A program made the translations under genes and the position numbers. DNA of 64,000 nucleotides from Thiothrix winogradskyi (GTDB lineage Bacteria > Pseudomonadota > Gammaproteobacteria > Thiotrichales > Thiotrichaceae). Positions 16,677 through 26,586 of the stretch are shown here, piece after piece. Under the pieces are notes generated by a model that had not been told where the DNA came from, ran no database searches, and saw only the letters and a list, made by a program, of their open reading frames with translations. Location: assembly GCF_021650935.1 (NCBI RefSeq), contig NZ_CP091244.1:3782001-3846000 (forward strand). The letters are read 5' to 3'. The first letter of the stretch is position 1. Each line of letters opens with the position of its first letter.

Positions 16677-19600
16677 AACACCAAACTGACATTTTCCTTA
16701 CCCAATAGCTGCCGGAGGTCACGTACCCCGGCATCGTCTAGCGGCACTGTCCACGAACCTGCCAAACGCAGATCGGCGCAGGCTTTAGCGTTACGGTATT
16801 CAAGCGTAATCGGAAAACTTCCCGCTGTTGCTGCTGGTTTCAGGCGTTGGCGCAAGGCGGGTAATATGCCTTGTTCCACCTGTTTTTCTTCGAGCCGCAA
16901 CACCAATTTGCGCAGGAAGTTTTCGCGCACGGATTGCATATTGTGAACTTTTTCGACGCGCAGCCGAGTCTTGCCCGTGCGCTGATCGGTATCGAGCGTG
17001 CCTTCCAACACAATACAAGCCTCTTTTTCCAACAAATTGCCGTACTGGGTAAAGGTATCGGTGAAAATCATCACCTCGTAATAAGCGGTATTGTCGTCCA
17101 ATTGCACAAACGCGCGTTTGCCATTATCGGTGTGTTGCGTGCGCACACTAGCGACCAATCCCGCTAACATCACTGGCTCACGGCGGTATTTGGTGCTGTC
17201 ATCTTCGGCAATATCCACCAGCTTTTTGCGGCTGCCTAAACCGGCAATTTCCGACTGGTATTCATCGAGCGGATGCCCGGTGAGATACAGCCCCAGCGTT
17301 TCTTTTTCCAAACGCAACCGTTCTTTTTCAGGAAATTCCTCGCGTTCTGGCATGGTCGCTTCGGGTGTGGATTCTGCCACACCGCCGCCAAATAATCCGC
17401 CGAACAGGTCGGTTTGCCCCGTGCCTTGATTGCGGTTGTATTGTTCTGCCATGCGCATGGCTTCGGGCAGGTATTCGAGCATGGCGCGGCGCGTCCCACC
17501 CAGGCTGTCGAAAGCGCCGGATTTGATCAAGGTTTCCAGCACGCGACGATTGACCTTTTGTGTGCCAGCACGTTTGCAGAGTTCCGCCAGTGATTTAAAT
17601 GCCCCTTCTTTATTGCGTTGTTCCACCAATACACTCAAAGCAGCTTCACCCGCGCCTTTCACAGCACCCAGCCCATAGATAATGCGGTTTTGGTCATCCA
17701 CCGTGAATTGGTATTCGGAACGATTAATGTCCGGCGGCAACACCTGCAAACTCAATTGACGGCAATCATCCAGCAAGGTCACGACTTTTTCGGTGTTATC
17801 CATATCCGCTGACATGACCGCTGCCATGAACGCGGCGGGGTGATGGGCTTTTAGCCATGCGGTTTGGAAGGCGACAAGGGCGTAGGCGGCTGAATGGGAC
17901 TTGTTGAAACCATATTCCGCGAATTTCTCCATTAAATCAAATATATAGCCAGCCTGATTTTCATCGACGTTATTGTTACGCGCCCCCTCCATAAAGATGG
18001 AACGCTGTTTTGCCATCTCTTCTGGTTTCTTTTTGCCCATTGCACGGCGCAACATGTCCGCACCACCCAGCGTGTACTGGGCAAGCACTTGCGCAATCTG
18101 CATAACCTGTTCTTGGTAAACGATAACGCCGTAGGTCGGCTTGAGAATTTGCTCTAGGCTCGGATGCGGGTATTCGACCTTAGCAATGCCTTTTTTACGG
18201 TTGATGAAATCGTCCACCATCCCCGATTGCAAGGGACCTGGGCGAAACAATGCCACCAATGCCACCACATCCTCGAACACGTCGGGTTGCAAGCGACGAA
18301 TCAGGTCTTTCATGCCGCGTGATTCAAGCTGGAATACGGCGGTGGTTTTTTGCGCCTTGAGCAGATCAAAGCTGGCTTTGTCGTCCAACGGAATGCGGTT
18401 AATATCCACCGACGGCAAACCTTTCGCCGCTTGTTTGCGGTTAATGGTTTGCAACGCCCAGTCGATGATGGTGAGGTTGCGCAAGCCCAAAAAGTCGAAC
18501 TTGACCAGCCCGATGTCTTCCACGTCATTTTTATCGAATTGTGACACCACGCCTTCGCCGTTTTCTTCGCAGCAAATCGCGGTGAAATCGGTCAAATCGG
18601 TCGGGGAAATCAAGACCCCACCCGCGTGTTTACCGGTGTTGCGCGACAAACCTTCCAGTGAAATCGCCAAATCCATCAACGACTTAACTTCTTCATCCTT
18701 GTTATACAAGTCGATCAGATCGGGGGATACCAATTCGGAATCTTTTTCGGACTTGGGGGTACGCCCCAGCGCGTCTTCCAAGGTGATACCGATAGTAAAC
18801 GGAATCAGTTTGGCAATCCGATCCACGAACCCGTAGGGATGACCCAACACCCGCCCTACATCGCGCACCACGGCTTTCGCTGCCATTGATCCGTAAGTGA
18901 TGATTTGCGAAACCTGATTGCGCCCGTAAGTTCTGGCAACATAATCAATCACTTTGTCGCGCCCATCCATGCAGAAGTCGATGTCAAAGTCAGGCATCGA
19001 CACCCGTTCAGGGTTGAGGAAGCGTTCAAACAGCAAGTCGTAAGCCAGCGGGTCAAGGTCGGTGATTTTCAGCGCATACGCCACCAGTGAACCTGCACCT
19101 GAACCCCGCCCAGGGCCTACGGGAATAGCGTTATCTTTTGCCCACTGAATAAAGTCCGCAACGATCAGAAAGTAGCCAGGGAAACCCATTTCGTTGATAA
19201 CGTCGAGTTCGATTTTCAGGCGTTCGTCGTACACTTTGCGCTTTTCGATGAAAGCAGGCGTACCGCGTGGAAACCGCTCGCCGAGCAGGAAATCGAGGCG
19301 TTCTTCCAAGCCTTTTTCGCTGACTTGGCAAAAGTATTGGGCTTCGGTAAGTCCGTCGGGAATCGGGAATTGCGGCAGGTAGTTTTTGCCCAAGGTCAGC
19401 GACACATTGCAGCGTTTGGCGATTTCCACCGTGTTGCTGATGGCGCTGGGAATGTCGGCGAACAGTTCCTCCATTTCGTCGCCCGTGCGCAAATATTGCT
19501 GCGGGCTGTAACGTTTCGGGCGTTTGGGGTCAGCCAGCACGTAGCCGTCACGGATGCAGACCCGCGCTTCGTGGGAAGCAAAATCGGATTCGGCGGTGAA

Positions 19601-20203
19601 ACGCACGTCGTTGGTGGCGACCACGGGGATGTCGTGTGCAAGGGCGAGGTCGATGGCGGCATGGATGTAGTCTTCTTCGCCATCGCGTCCGGTGCGTTGC
19701 AGCTCTAAATAGTAGCGGTCGGGGAAGGTTTCTAGCCATTCTTGCAAGCGTTTGTCGGCGAGTTCTTGATTGCCGGAGAGCAAGGCTTGACCTATATCAC
19801 CCTCGCGTCCGCCAGAGAGCATGATTACGCCGTCGCTGAATTCCTTGATCCACTCGCGTTGTACACGCGGTACGCCCAGCACTTGCCCTTGTTGGTAAGC
19901 GCGGGATACGAGCTTGGTGAGGTTACGGTAGCCGGTGTTGTTTTGGCACAGCAAAATCGTGTGAAACAAGGTATCCGTGCCTTGTTCGTCTGCCAGCAGC
20001 AAGTCGAGGCCGAAGATGGGTTTGATGCCTGCGCCCATCGCGGCTTTGTAGAATTTTACCAAACCGAAAAAGTTGTTTTGGTCGGTAATGGCGAGGGCGG
20101 GTAAGTCTTTGCTCGCGGCAACTTTCATCAGCGGTTTGATGCGGATGGTGCTGTCGACCAGCGAGTATTCGGTGTGGAGGCGGAGGTGGACGAATGGGGT
20201 CAT
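16673..20203 (-). CDS. dnaE: DNA polymerase III alpha subunit
   Basis: An 1176-aa replicative polymerase, normal for DnaE1. The N-terminal PHP domain (FVHLRLHTEYSLVDSTIRI) is followed by the C-family polymerase core. The core has PDFDIDFCMDGRD with its catalytic aspartates near residue 400 (with GPGRGSGAGSLVAYAL just before it), MPDFDIDFC and YQEQVMQIAQVLAQYTLGGAD. Then come the helix-hairpin-helix, OB (EPVMLAGLVASVRTQHTDNGKRAFVQLDD) and tau-binding regions. The ATG overlaps the stop of the MazG-like gene by four bases (ATGA). Its end overlaps the convergent ATPase gene by four bases. Confidence 0.97.
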   Translation of the reverse strand: MTPFVHLRLHTEYSLVDSTIRIKPLMKVAASKDLPALAITDQNNFFGLVKFYKAAMGAGIKPIFGLDLLLADEQGTDTLFHTILLCQNNTGYRNLTKLVSRAYQQGQVLGVPRVQREWIKEFSDGVIMLSGGREGDIGQALLSGNQELADKRLQEWLETFPDRYYLELQRTGRDGEEDYIHAAIDLALAHDIPVVATNDVRFTAESDFASHEARVCIRDGYVLADPKRPKRYSPQQYLRTGDEMEELFADIPSAISNTVEIAKRCNVSLTLGKNYLPQFPIPDGLTEAQYFCQVSEKGLEERLDFLLGERFPRGTPAFIEKRKVYDERLKIELDVINEMGFPGYFLIVADFIQWAKDNAIPVGPGRGSGAGSLVAYALKITDLDPLAYDLLFERFLNPERVSMPDFDIDFCMDGRDKVIDYVARTYGRNQVSQIITYGSMAAKAVVRDVGRVLGHPYGFVDRIAKLIPFTIGITLEDALGRTPKSEKDSELVSPDLIDLYNKDEEVKSLMDLAISLEGLSRNTGKHAGGVLISPTDLTDFTAICCEENGEGVVSQFDKNDVEDIGLVKFDFLGLRNLTIIDWALQTINRKQAAKGLPSVDINRIPLDDKASFDLLKAQKTTAVFQLESRGMKDLIRRLQPDVFEDVVALVALFRPGPLQSGMVDDFINRKKGIAKVEYPHPSLEQILKPTYGVIVYQEQVMQIAQVLAQYTLGGADMLRRAMGKKKPEEMAKQRSIFMEGARNNNVDENQAGYIFDLMEKFAEYGFNKSHSAAYALVAFQTAWLKAHHPAAFMAAVMSADMDNTEKVVTLLDDCRQLSLQVLPPDINRSEYQFTVDDQNRIIYGLGAVKGAGEAALSVLVEQRNKEGAFKSLAELCKRAGTQKVNRRVLETLIKSGAFDSLGGTRRAMLEYLPEAMRMAEQYNRNQGTGQTDLFGGLFGGGVAESTPEATMPEREEFPEKERLRLEKETLGLYLTGHPLDEYQSEIAGLGSRKKLVDIAEDDSTKYRREPVMLAGLVASVRTQHTDNGKRAFVQLDDNTAYYEVMIFTDTFTQYGNLLEKEACIVLEGTLDTDQRTGKTRLRVEKVHNMQSVRENFLRKLVLRLEEKQVEQGILPALRQRLKPAATAGSFPITLEYRNAKACADLRLAGSWTVPLDDAGVRDLRQLLGKENVSLVF

Positions 20204-20556
20204 GCCTCATCCCCCGCACGCAATTCGGTATATTTCTTCGCCGACCCTTTCGCCAATTCCACCGGATATTTACGCCGATTCTGCACCATCTTCTCCCGCA
20301 CTGCCGCTTCCAAATCAATTCCCAAATCCGCACACAAATACGTCAGGTAGGTTGCCACATCTGCCACCTCGTCACGCAACTGCGGCATGACTTTATCCAA
20401 CGCCGCGCCCCGGCGGTCTTCCCACTGAAACAGTTCCAGCACTTCGCCCGCCTCTAAGGAAAGCGAAATCGCAAGGTTGCGCGGGGTGTGGAACTGCGCC
20501 CAATCACGTTCAGCGCGGAAGTGCATGAGTTCATCCACAAGGTCTTTCGGCAGCAT
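20200..20556 (-). CDS. MazG-like nucleotide pyrophosphohydrolase
   Basis: A 118-aa all-alpha NTP-PPase of the MazG/RS21-C6 type, which hydrolyses (d)NTPs to NMPs and pyrophosphate as a house-cleaning enzyme. The metal-binding acidic pattern is present: LEAGEVLELFQW followed by RDEVADVATYLTYLCADLGID (ExxE and ExxD). Basic residues at the C-terminal end (NRRKYPVELAKGSAKKYTEL) match the small single-domain group. Its stop overlaps the dnaE start, so the polymerase and a nucleotide-pool enzyme are translationally coupled. Confidence 0.9.
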   Translation of the reverse strand: MLPKDLVDELMHFRAERDWAQFHTPRNLAISLSLEAGEVLELFQWEDRRGAALDKVMPQLRDEVADVATYLTYLCADLGIDLEAAVREKMVQNRRKYPVELAKGSAKKYTELRAGDEA

Positions 20557-20630
20557 GGTAATGTCCTATTGAATCCAATACGCATTATAATCCCCGAATC
20601 AGAACCTGACAGAAGAAAAGGACACTCACA

Positions 20631-21164
20631 GTGCTGAAATTTCTACCCGGCATTTTATTGCTACAAGCCATCACCGTGGTGTTGGTGTTGATTGCGCCCG
20701 CCGAATTGAGCGGCTGGGGCTGGTTACGACTGTTGATTCCTGTCAGCATTGTGGGTGTACTCACCGCCGCCTGGTTCAGTGCAATGGCGGCACACCACAA
20801 CAAAGATGAAATCAGCCGCTTACAAGAATGCCACGCGAAAGAACGTGAAGCGCTGCGCGTCAATGCCGAACGCGCCAAGCATCGCGTGATTAAACAAGCG
20901 CATCAGGAAACGATTCAGGAAGTACGCCGCTCTTCCACCGAAGCGAATATCAAGGTAGGCATCGCGTTTGCGGGTGCTGCCGGTATTGGTGGCTTGCTGT
21001 TGCTGACGCAATTCATCACGCTAGGGTTGCTAATGTTGACCACTGCGGGCGGTGCACTCGGCGGCTATGTATTACGCATCCGCCAAGAAAAAGCCAAAAT
21101 GGAACTGTTACCCAAAACAAAAACCAAACCGCGCCTGATCAATGCCTCACCGACCACTAAATAG
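20631..21164 (+). CDS. Membrane protein with a central coiled coil, unknown function
   Basis: 177 aa from a GTG start preceded by AAAAGGA. There are two N-terminal hydrophobic segments (about 5-22 and 30-48) and a charged helical stretch (HNKDEISRLQECHAKEREALRVNAERAKHRVIKQAHQETIQEV). Then comes a glycine- and leucine-rich hydrophobic region (about 110-145, IAFAGAAGIGGLLLLTQF and TLGLLMLTTAGGALGGYVL) and a basic tail. It looks like an inner-membrane protein with a cytoplasmic coiled coil. I recognise no family. It diverges from the MazG-like gene and overlaps the next minus-strand gene by 18 bp at the 3' ends. Confidence 0.65.
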   Translation: MLKFLPGILLLQAITVVLVLIAPAELSGWGWLRLLIPVSIVGVLTAAWFSAMAAHHNKDEISRLQECHAKEREALRVNAERAKHRVIKQAHQETIQEVRRSSTEANIKVGIAFAGAAGIGGLLLLTQFITLGLLMLTTAGGALGGYVLRIRQEKAKMELLPKTKTKPRLINASPTTK

Positions 21165-23510
21165 CACCACGCCCCATTGTCGCGGGTCAGTCAGGGCTTG
21201 TTTGTCTTGCGCCATCCACGCGATTTTGCCATCGCGTGAGCCACCATCGTCATCATCGTTTACTTCCACATTGACGCTTACACGGTCTTTGATAGCCGGG
21301 TTCATGCCTAACGCTTTCCAGGGAATCCACGCCTCCAGCACATAGCCGTCGTAAAACGCCCGCATATCAAAGCGGATACTGTGCAACGCCTCCGCAGACA
21401 TTGGTGCAGAACCTTCCCCCAACACCACTTTCTCACGATCACAAGCAAAGATCAGGTGGAAATCGTGCTTGCCGTCCAGCTTAGCATCGCGGCTATTATC
21501 CGTATCAATCAAGAACCCTACGGAATCATCATCCGCCGGGTGTGCCGAATCAAACACCCGCTTGCTGTCGTATACGCGCACGGTCAGAAACAGGAAATCG
21601 TCATCCCAGCGCCCCTGCCATTTTCCAAACAGATTACGTTTATCCCATGCCGTGCCTTCCAGCAATAAATCCAGGGTAATCGGGTTTTCAATAAAAAATA
21701 CCCGCTCCGGGTCAACGGCTGGTCGCCATACAATCAAGGGATCATTCGGATTACGCGGGGCAGTGGCCAGCGGATTATGGGCAGGCTTCGATGGTGCAGG
21801 CAGAGGACTAGGCTGATGTGCCGCCATGAAATCCAACACGGCGGCATATTTCGGCGCTTGCTCACGCGGTTGGCGAATGTGTTCCTTTAGCCCCCAACAA
21901 CCGTACCATTGGCAAATGCGTGGCGCAGAAAACAGCATCATCAACTGCCCGCCAGCTTGTTGCCACCCTTCCAAAAACTCAGTGTAAAGTTGCCCCATGC
22001 GCGGATCACGATTGGCAGCAAAAAACAGCGGATTAGGGTGCTGCTCTGGCTTACGGGTAGCCCAATCCACCAAGCCCTGCCCACCCTCATAACCTAGCAA
22101 TGTCACCCCAAACTGCTGAGCCAGTTGCGCATGGCGTTGCACTTTTTCCAACACTTCTGGCAACGAACGGTAGGAATCTGGCTCGGTAGTCAGATGAAAA
22201 ATATCCTCCACGGTTTCTGCTTCGCGATAGCCTTTGATATTACCGCCAAAATACGGCGCAATCGCCAGCGCATCAACCGCCTTATACGTATCGTCGTAAC
22301 TCAGCACTTTTTCGGCAAAATCGGGGCGCGTATCCCAACCACCCAGCACACGCACGAAGCGTTCCCGCCCACCAAATACCTGTTCCCACATTGCAAAAAT
22401 TTCGCGGGCGCGGATGGTGTAATACTCATAGCCCACGTCGGCAGCATTCAGCCCCAACGCCATTTCAATGCCTTTTTTCTGGGTATATTCGCCGTGGTTA
22501 AAGTTGGTATTCCAAATTTCATTGGAATATTCGAGGTAAATTTTCAGTTCGGGGTTAAGATGGTCGCGCACATAGGTGGCATATTCGCGCACATAGTCAT
22601 CATCAGCCGCGTGTGGCAGGCTGAACCAAGCATCCTTTTGCAAACGGTTAGCCAGTTCCACCATGATTTCCAGCGGTGCGCCGCGAGCGCCATACGTACC
22701 GCCCCACGTGGCTTCATCCATGCTGGGGCGATCCTGCCAATGCGCTTCGGGGTTGCGGGTAATGCCTGACATCGGCATGAAGCGGATTGCCTGAAAGTCT
22801 TTCATGAAATCCAGATAATCCGGGTTGAAAACGATGCTGGCGTAATGATCCGCAAAGGATAAATACATACCCGTATCCCCGTTACAAGCCGCTGCATCCG
22901 CCACCCGCTTCAGTGGATAATGCTGGCAAATACCCCCCGGCAACACAATGCGGATATGACGCACATAATTATCCGGGTTACTGCGGGTAATCACCAGACT
23001 GGCATCCAAACGCCCATTATTTCCGGCATCCAAGCTAATAATGTCACGCCCCGGCGCATGGGTAATCAGTTTGGCATCATTGCCATAACGGATTTCACCC
23101 TCACCCTCATACAACACGGTGTATTCACCGGCGGGCAGCGCATCAGGTGGTAACTCGCCAAGGAAACGTGTGCCTGCTTCGCCACCGTTGAGGTTACTCG
23201 GCCAGCCATTCGCATCGTAAGTCACCGCATCAGCCTTCAAACGCAAGACATTTTCCTGAAACGGATTGGCGGAACGGAACAGATCCACAAAAGGCATACT
23301 CGCATCGGTATAACCAATTTCATTGGTATTAATGCCAAGCAAAGAGGCTTGCGGAGATTGGGCTGCTATCGAAGTAGCCGGTGTTGGCGGCGCTCTCACG
23401 GCTGGCACGGGCGGTTGTTCCTGCCATGCACGGTATGCATACCAAGCAACTGCCAGTAACACGAATAACGATACGAAAATCAGTAACCACTTGGGGAATT
23501 TATGTAGCAT
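21147..23510 (-). CDS. Membrane-anchored glycoside-hydrolase-like protein with a CBM9-like C-terminus
   Basis: 787 aa. An uncleaved N-terminal anchor (about 8-26) and a Pro/Ala linker precede a large extracytoplasmic region. The middle (about 220-570) looks like a TIM-barrel hydrolase of clan GH-A type, with the acid/base-like pair Asn330-Glu331 in LEYSNEIWN and a candidate nucleophile Glu475 in LLGYEGGQG. The C-terminus (about 610-787) resembles family 9 carbohydrate-binding-like domains (FLFLTVRVYDSKRVF; FLIDTDNSRDAKLDGKHDFHLIF; WIPWKALGM). It probably binds or trims a cell-surface polysaccharide. The specific activity is unknown. It lies 14 bp after rnhB on the same strand. Confidence 0.7.
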   Translation of the reverse strand: MLHKFPKWLLIFVSLFVLLAVAWYAYRAWQEQPPVPAVRAPPTPATSIAAQSPQASLLGINTNEIGYTDASMPFVDLFRSANPFQENVLRLKADAVTYDANGWPSNLNGGEAGTRFLGELPPDALPAGEYTVLYEGEGEIRYGNDAKLITHAPGRDIISLDAGNNGRLDASLVITRSNPDNYVRHIRIVLPGGICQHYPLKRVADAAACNGDTGMYLSFADHYASIVFNPDYLDFMKDFQAIRFMPMSGITRNPEAHWQDRPSMDEATWGGTYGARGAPLEIMVELANRLQKDAWFSLPHAADDDYVREYATYVRDHLNPELKIYLEYSNEIWNTNFNHGEYTQKKGIEMALGLNAADVGYEYYTIRAREIFAMWEQVFGGRERFVRVLGGWDTRPDFAEKVLSYDDTYKAVDALAIAPYFGGNIKGYREAETVEDIFHLTTEPDSYRSLPEVLEKVQRHAQLAQQFGVTLLGYEGGQGLVDWATRKPEQHPNPLFFAANRDPRMGQLYTEFLEGWQQAGGQLMMLFSAPRICQWYGCWGLKEHIRQPREQAPKYAAVLDFMAAHQPSPLPAPSKPAHNPLATAPRNPNDPLIVWRPAVDPERVFFIENPITLDLLLEGTAWDKRNLFGKWQGRWDDDFLFLTVRVYDSKRVFDSAHPADDDSVGFLIDTDNSRDAKLDGKHDFHLIFACDREKVVLGEGSAPMSAEALHSIRFDMRAFYDGYVLEAWIPWKALGMNPAIKDRVSVNVEVNDDDDGGSRDGKIAWMAQDKQALTDPRQWGVVLFSGR

Positions 23511-23524
23511 CCCGCAAGTGTAGG

Positions 23525-24097
23525 TTATTTTTCGGCGGCTGCCAGTGCTTTCCTGACCGGGGCAAAACTACGCCGATGAATGGGCGTTGCCCCGAACTCC
23601 CGCAAAGCGGCTAAATGCGCTGCCGTGCCATAACCTTTGTGCTTGGCAAAACCGTACTGCGGATACAACGCATCCAACGCCACCAACTCCGCATCCCGTG
23701 CCACTTTCGCAATGATCGACGCCGCACTGATTTCAGCCACCGTCGCATCACCACCGATAATGGCTTCCATGTTATACGCCAGCTTCGGACAATGGTTGCC
23801 GTCAATCTTCACCAGATCGGGCTGGATATGCAGCCCTTCCAAGGCGCGTTGCATCGCCAGAAACGTGGCTTGCAGGATATTGATTTCATCAATTTCCTCC
23901 ACTTCTGCCCGCCCTAGGCTCCATGTCAACGCTTTCTCGCGGATTTCAACTGCCAGTTTCTCGCGACGTTTCTCAGTCAACTTTTTGGAATCGTTCAGCC
24001 CCACAATCGGGCGTTGCGGATCAAGGATAACGGCTGCGGCAACCACTGCCCCCGCCAATGGTCCACGTCCAACTTCATCGACACCTGCAATCAACAC
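23525..24097 (-). CDS. rnhB: Ribonuclease HII
   Basis: A 190-aa enzyme that removes RNA from RNA-DNA hybrids and single ribonucleotides from DNA. The catalytic acids are visible in GVDEVGRGPLAG (Asp7, Glu8), KIDGNHCPKL and AASIIAKVARD. The GTG start at 24097 overlaps the upstream stop by one base (TAGTG), so it is translationally coupled. As in many gammaproteobacteria it follows lpxA-lpxB, here with a methyltransferase-like gene in between. Confidence 0.96.
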   Translation of the reverse strand: MLIAGVDEVGRGPLAGAVVAAAVILDPQRPIVGLNDSKKLTEKRREKLAVEIREKALTWSLGRAEVEEIDEINILQATFLAMQRALEGLHIQPDLVKIDGNHCPKLAYNMEAIIGGDATVAEISAASIIAKVARDAELVALDALYPQYGFAKHKGYGTAAHLAALREFGATPIHRRSFAPVRKALAAAEK

Positions 24098-24636
24098 TAT
24101 GCTTTCCTCAGTACAAATACCGAGGCAGGCGGGATATTGAAAAACACTGTGCTCACCCGCTGAATCTTGAAACCTTCGCGCTGCAAACGTTCAAACAAAC
24201 GGATTTGCTTAATAAACGGCGTATAGCTCATCTGCACAATCGTCGAGCCGCTATTGAGGGAATCGCGGAACTGTTCCACCAGCTTTTCGGAATAAAACAT
24301 TCCCGTCACCGGCATACACGACACCATGATGCAATTTGCCAACCCTTCCTCACTTTCATCTATCGGCAGGGTAAAAAAGTCCTTTGCCAACAACGGGGTA
24401 TCTGCCCCAAAACGCGCATGAAACTGGCGGACAAAATCAGGATGCTTCTCCACAAACGCAAACGGCACGGGGGTTTGCATAAAATATTGCGCTACCACCC
24501 CACTGCCCGTGCCAATAAAGATACCGCGTGCATACTGGGAAAAATAACGCGCCGCGACTTCAAACATTTTCGCCCCAAACTTATCGCTGGAACTGATGAC
24601 GGAGCCGGTGTGTTTGAGTTTGGTAAGGTAGACCAT
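24097..24636 (-). CDS. SAM-dependent methyltransferase-like protein (phospholipid N-methyltransferase/KsgA type)
   Basis: 179 aa with a Rossmann methyltransferase core: the glycine motif GIFIGTGSGVVAQYF (about 39-53), an acidic end of strand 2 (FAFVEKHPDFVRQF), and DFFTLPI and CIMVSCMPVTGM around the catalytic region. It resembles PmtA-like phospholipid methyltransferases. Its position between lpxB and rnhB in an envelope-lipid operon fits a lipid substrate. The substrate is inferred. Gaps are 12 bp to lpxB and a one-base overlap to rnhB. Confidence 0.65.
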   Translation of the reverse strand: MVYLTKLKHTGSVISSSDKFGAKMFEVAARYFSQYARGIFIGTGSGVVAQYFMQTPVPFAFVEKHPDFVRQFHARFGADTPLLAKDFFTLPIDESEEGLANCIMVSCMPVTGMFYSEKLVEQFRDSLNSGSTIVQMSYTPFIKQIRLFERLQREGFKIQRVSTVFFNIPPASVFVLRKA

Positions 24637-24648
24637 GATGTACTGTCT

Positions 24649-25803
24649 CTAGGATTTTTTGGTCGGAAAATGGGTAAGAATAGCATGGGCAGCGCTGGCA
24701 CTAGCGTTTTGTCGTAGTTGCGCGTGCAATGCCTGAAAACGTTGCAAGAGGTATTGCTGGCGTTCGGCTGGCAGATTAAACAATTTTTCTATCGCCTGCA
24801 CCAGATTCGCCGGTGTTACCTGTTCTTGCAACAATTCCGGCACCAGTTCCTCACCGGCAAGATTATTGGGTAAGGTCACAAACCGGACTTTGAGCAATTT
24901 GAACGTGCGAATCAGCCAAGCGGTCAGCGGAGCAACCCGATAAGCCGCCACCATTAAACGTCCGGCTAACATGCCTTCCAGCACCGCCGTTCCCGACGCT
25001 AACAGAATATAATCTGCCGCTTGCATCAAGGTGCGGGATTGCCCATTCAATACCGTGAGGATAAGTTCCGGGGCAATATCTTGCCGAATCGTATCCAGTT
25101 CCTGCCGCAACCTAGGGGTTGCTGCTGGTGTCACCAAACGCAATTCAGGGTATTGTTGCTGCAATTGCAAGGCAGCTTTGAAAAAATCCGGGGCAAGGCG
25201 ACGCACTTCACCCAGACGGCTGCCCGGCAAGACCGCCAGAATCGGTTTCGTCAGCGGTAAACCCAGTTGCTCACGGGCTATTGCCTTATCCGCATTGAAA
25301 CTTACTTCATCCGCCAGCGGATGCCCGACGAATTCCGCCGGAATGCCATGCTCGCGATAAAAATCCACTTCAAACGGAAATAAGGTCAACATTAAATCGA
25401 GATTGCCACGCATCTTGCGCACCCGTTTGGCACGCCACGCCCATACGGAGGGGCTGACGTAATGCACCGTGGGAATGCCGAGTGCGTGTAATTTCTTGGC
25501 AATGGGTAGGTTTAAATCGGGCGCATCCACGCCAATGAATAAATCGGGTGGATTCGCCTGCCAACGTTGCAGCAACTGTTTGCGGATAGCCAACAACTCA
25601 GGCAAGCGTGGCAACACCTCAACCAGCCCCATGACCGAAAACTTTTCCAGCGGAAATAAACTGGCGCAACCGGCTGCCTGCATTTCACTGCCTGCAATCC
25701 CTTCAAACACCAACTCAGGACAACGCTCACACAACGCCAAGATCAGACGTGCCGCCAGCAAGTCACCTGACGCTTCCCCGGCAATGATGGCAATACGCTT
25801 CAT
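24649..25803 (-). CDS. lpxB: Lipid-A-disaccharide synthase
   Basis: A 384-aa peripheral membrane glycosyltransferase (GT19) that joins UDP-2,3-diacylglucosamine and lipid X. N-terminal IAGEASGDLLAARLI and HYVSPSVWAWRAKRVRKM, then the C-terminal LPGSRLGEVRRL and LLASGTAVLEGML, are diagnostic. Length is normal. It starts three bases after the lpxA stop. Confidence 0.97.
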   Translation of the reverse strand: MKRIAIIAGEASGDLLAARLILALCERCPELVFEGIAGSEMQAAGCASLFPLEKFSVMGLVEVLPRLPELLAIRKQLLQRWQANPPDLFIGVDAPDLNLPIAKKLHALGIPTVHYVSPSVWAWRAKRVRKMRGNLDLMLTLFPFEVDFYREHGIPAEFVGHPLADEVSFNADKAIAREQLGLPLTKPILAVLPGSRLGEVRRLAPDFFKAALQLQQQYPELRLVTPAATPRLRQELDTIRQDIAPELILTVLNGQSRTLMQAADYILLASGTAVLEGMLAGRLMVAAYRVAPLTAWLIRTFKLLKVRFVTLPNNLAGEELVPELLQEQVTPANLVQAIEKLFNLPAERQQYLLQRFQALHAQLRQNASASAAHAILTHFPTKKS

Positions 25804-25806
25804 GCC

Positions 25807-26586
25807 TTAACGAATCAGCCCCCGCTGGCTGTTATGGCAGAAGTCGAGTAACAAGCGAATATCGGCATATTCACCGAAATCCACGTCAATTTTCGCGAGG
25901 GCTTCCTGCGTAGTCAGATTGTGGCGGTACAGAATGCGATGCGCCTCTTTAATGCGGTGAATCGCTTCGGTGCTATAACCCCGGCGTTTCAAGCCCTCCA
26001 GATTGATGCTGCGCGGCTCGGCGGGTGTGCCAGTCACCATCGCATACGGCGGCACATCTTTCGCAATCGCCGACCCCATGCCAGTGAAAGCGTGTTCGCC
26101 AATGGTGCAAAACTGGTGAACCAAGGTGAAACCACCCAAGATTACCCAGTCGCGGATTTCGACATGCCCTGCCAGCGTCGCGCTATTGGCGAAAATCGTG
26201 TTATTGCCAATGATGCAATCGTGCGCAATGTGCACGTAAGCCATGATCCAGTTATCATCCCCGATCACGGTTTTGCCTTTGTCTTGCGCAGTGCCACGAT
26301 TCAAGGTGCAACATTCGCGGATAACATTGCGATCACCGATAATTAATTCGGTCGGCTCACCGTTGAATTTTTTATCCTGCGGAGCAGCGCCCACCGAGGC
26401 GAACTGGTAAATCTGGTTTTCCGCACCGATACGCGTCGGGCCGTCAATCACCACGTGCGAACCAATGCGGCTGGCCTGACCGATGCTCACATTCGCACCG
26501 ATCACGCTATACGCACCCACTTCCACATCATCAGCCAGTTGCGCCGACGGGTGCACAAGCGCCGTGGGGTGAATCAGACCACTCAA
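25807..26586 (-). CDS. lpxA: UDP-N-acetylglucosamine O-acyltransferase
   Basis: A left-handed beta-helix acyltransferase that starts lipid A synthesis, visible as many hexapeptide repeats (IGANVSIGQASRIGSHVVI and so on) plus the catalytic-histidine region AYVHIAHDCIIGNN. I place the start at a TTG (26586) that overlaps the fabZ TGA as TTGA. This gives 259 aa, close to E. coli (262). The longer frame to 26613 lies wholly within fabZ and adds a non-homologous leader. Confidence 0.95.
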   Translation of the reverse strand: MSGLIHPTALVHPSAQLADDVEVGAYSVIGANVSIGQASRIGSHVVIDGPTRIGAENQIYQFASVGAAPQDKKFNGEPTELIIGDRNVIRECCTLNRGTAQDKGKTVIGDDNWIMAYVHIAHDCIIGNNTIFANSATLAGHVEIRDWVILGGFTLVHQFCTIGEHAFTGMGSAIAKDVPPYAMVTGTPAEPRSINLEGLKRRGYSTEAIHRIKEAHRILYRHNLTTQEALAKIDVDFGEYADIRLLLDFCHNSQRGLIR

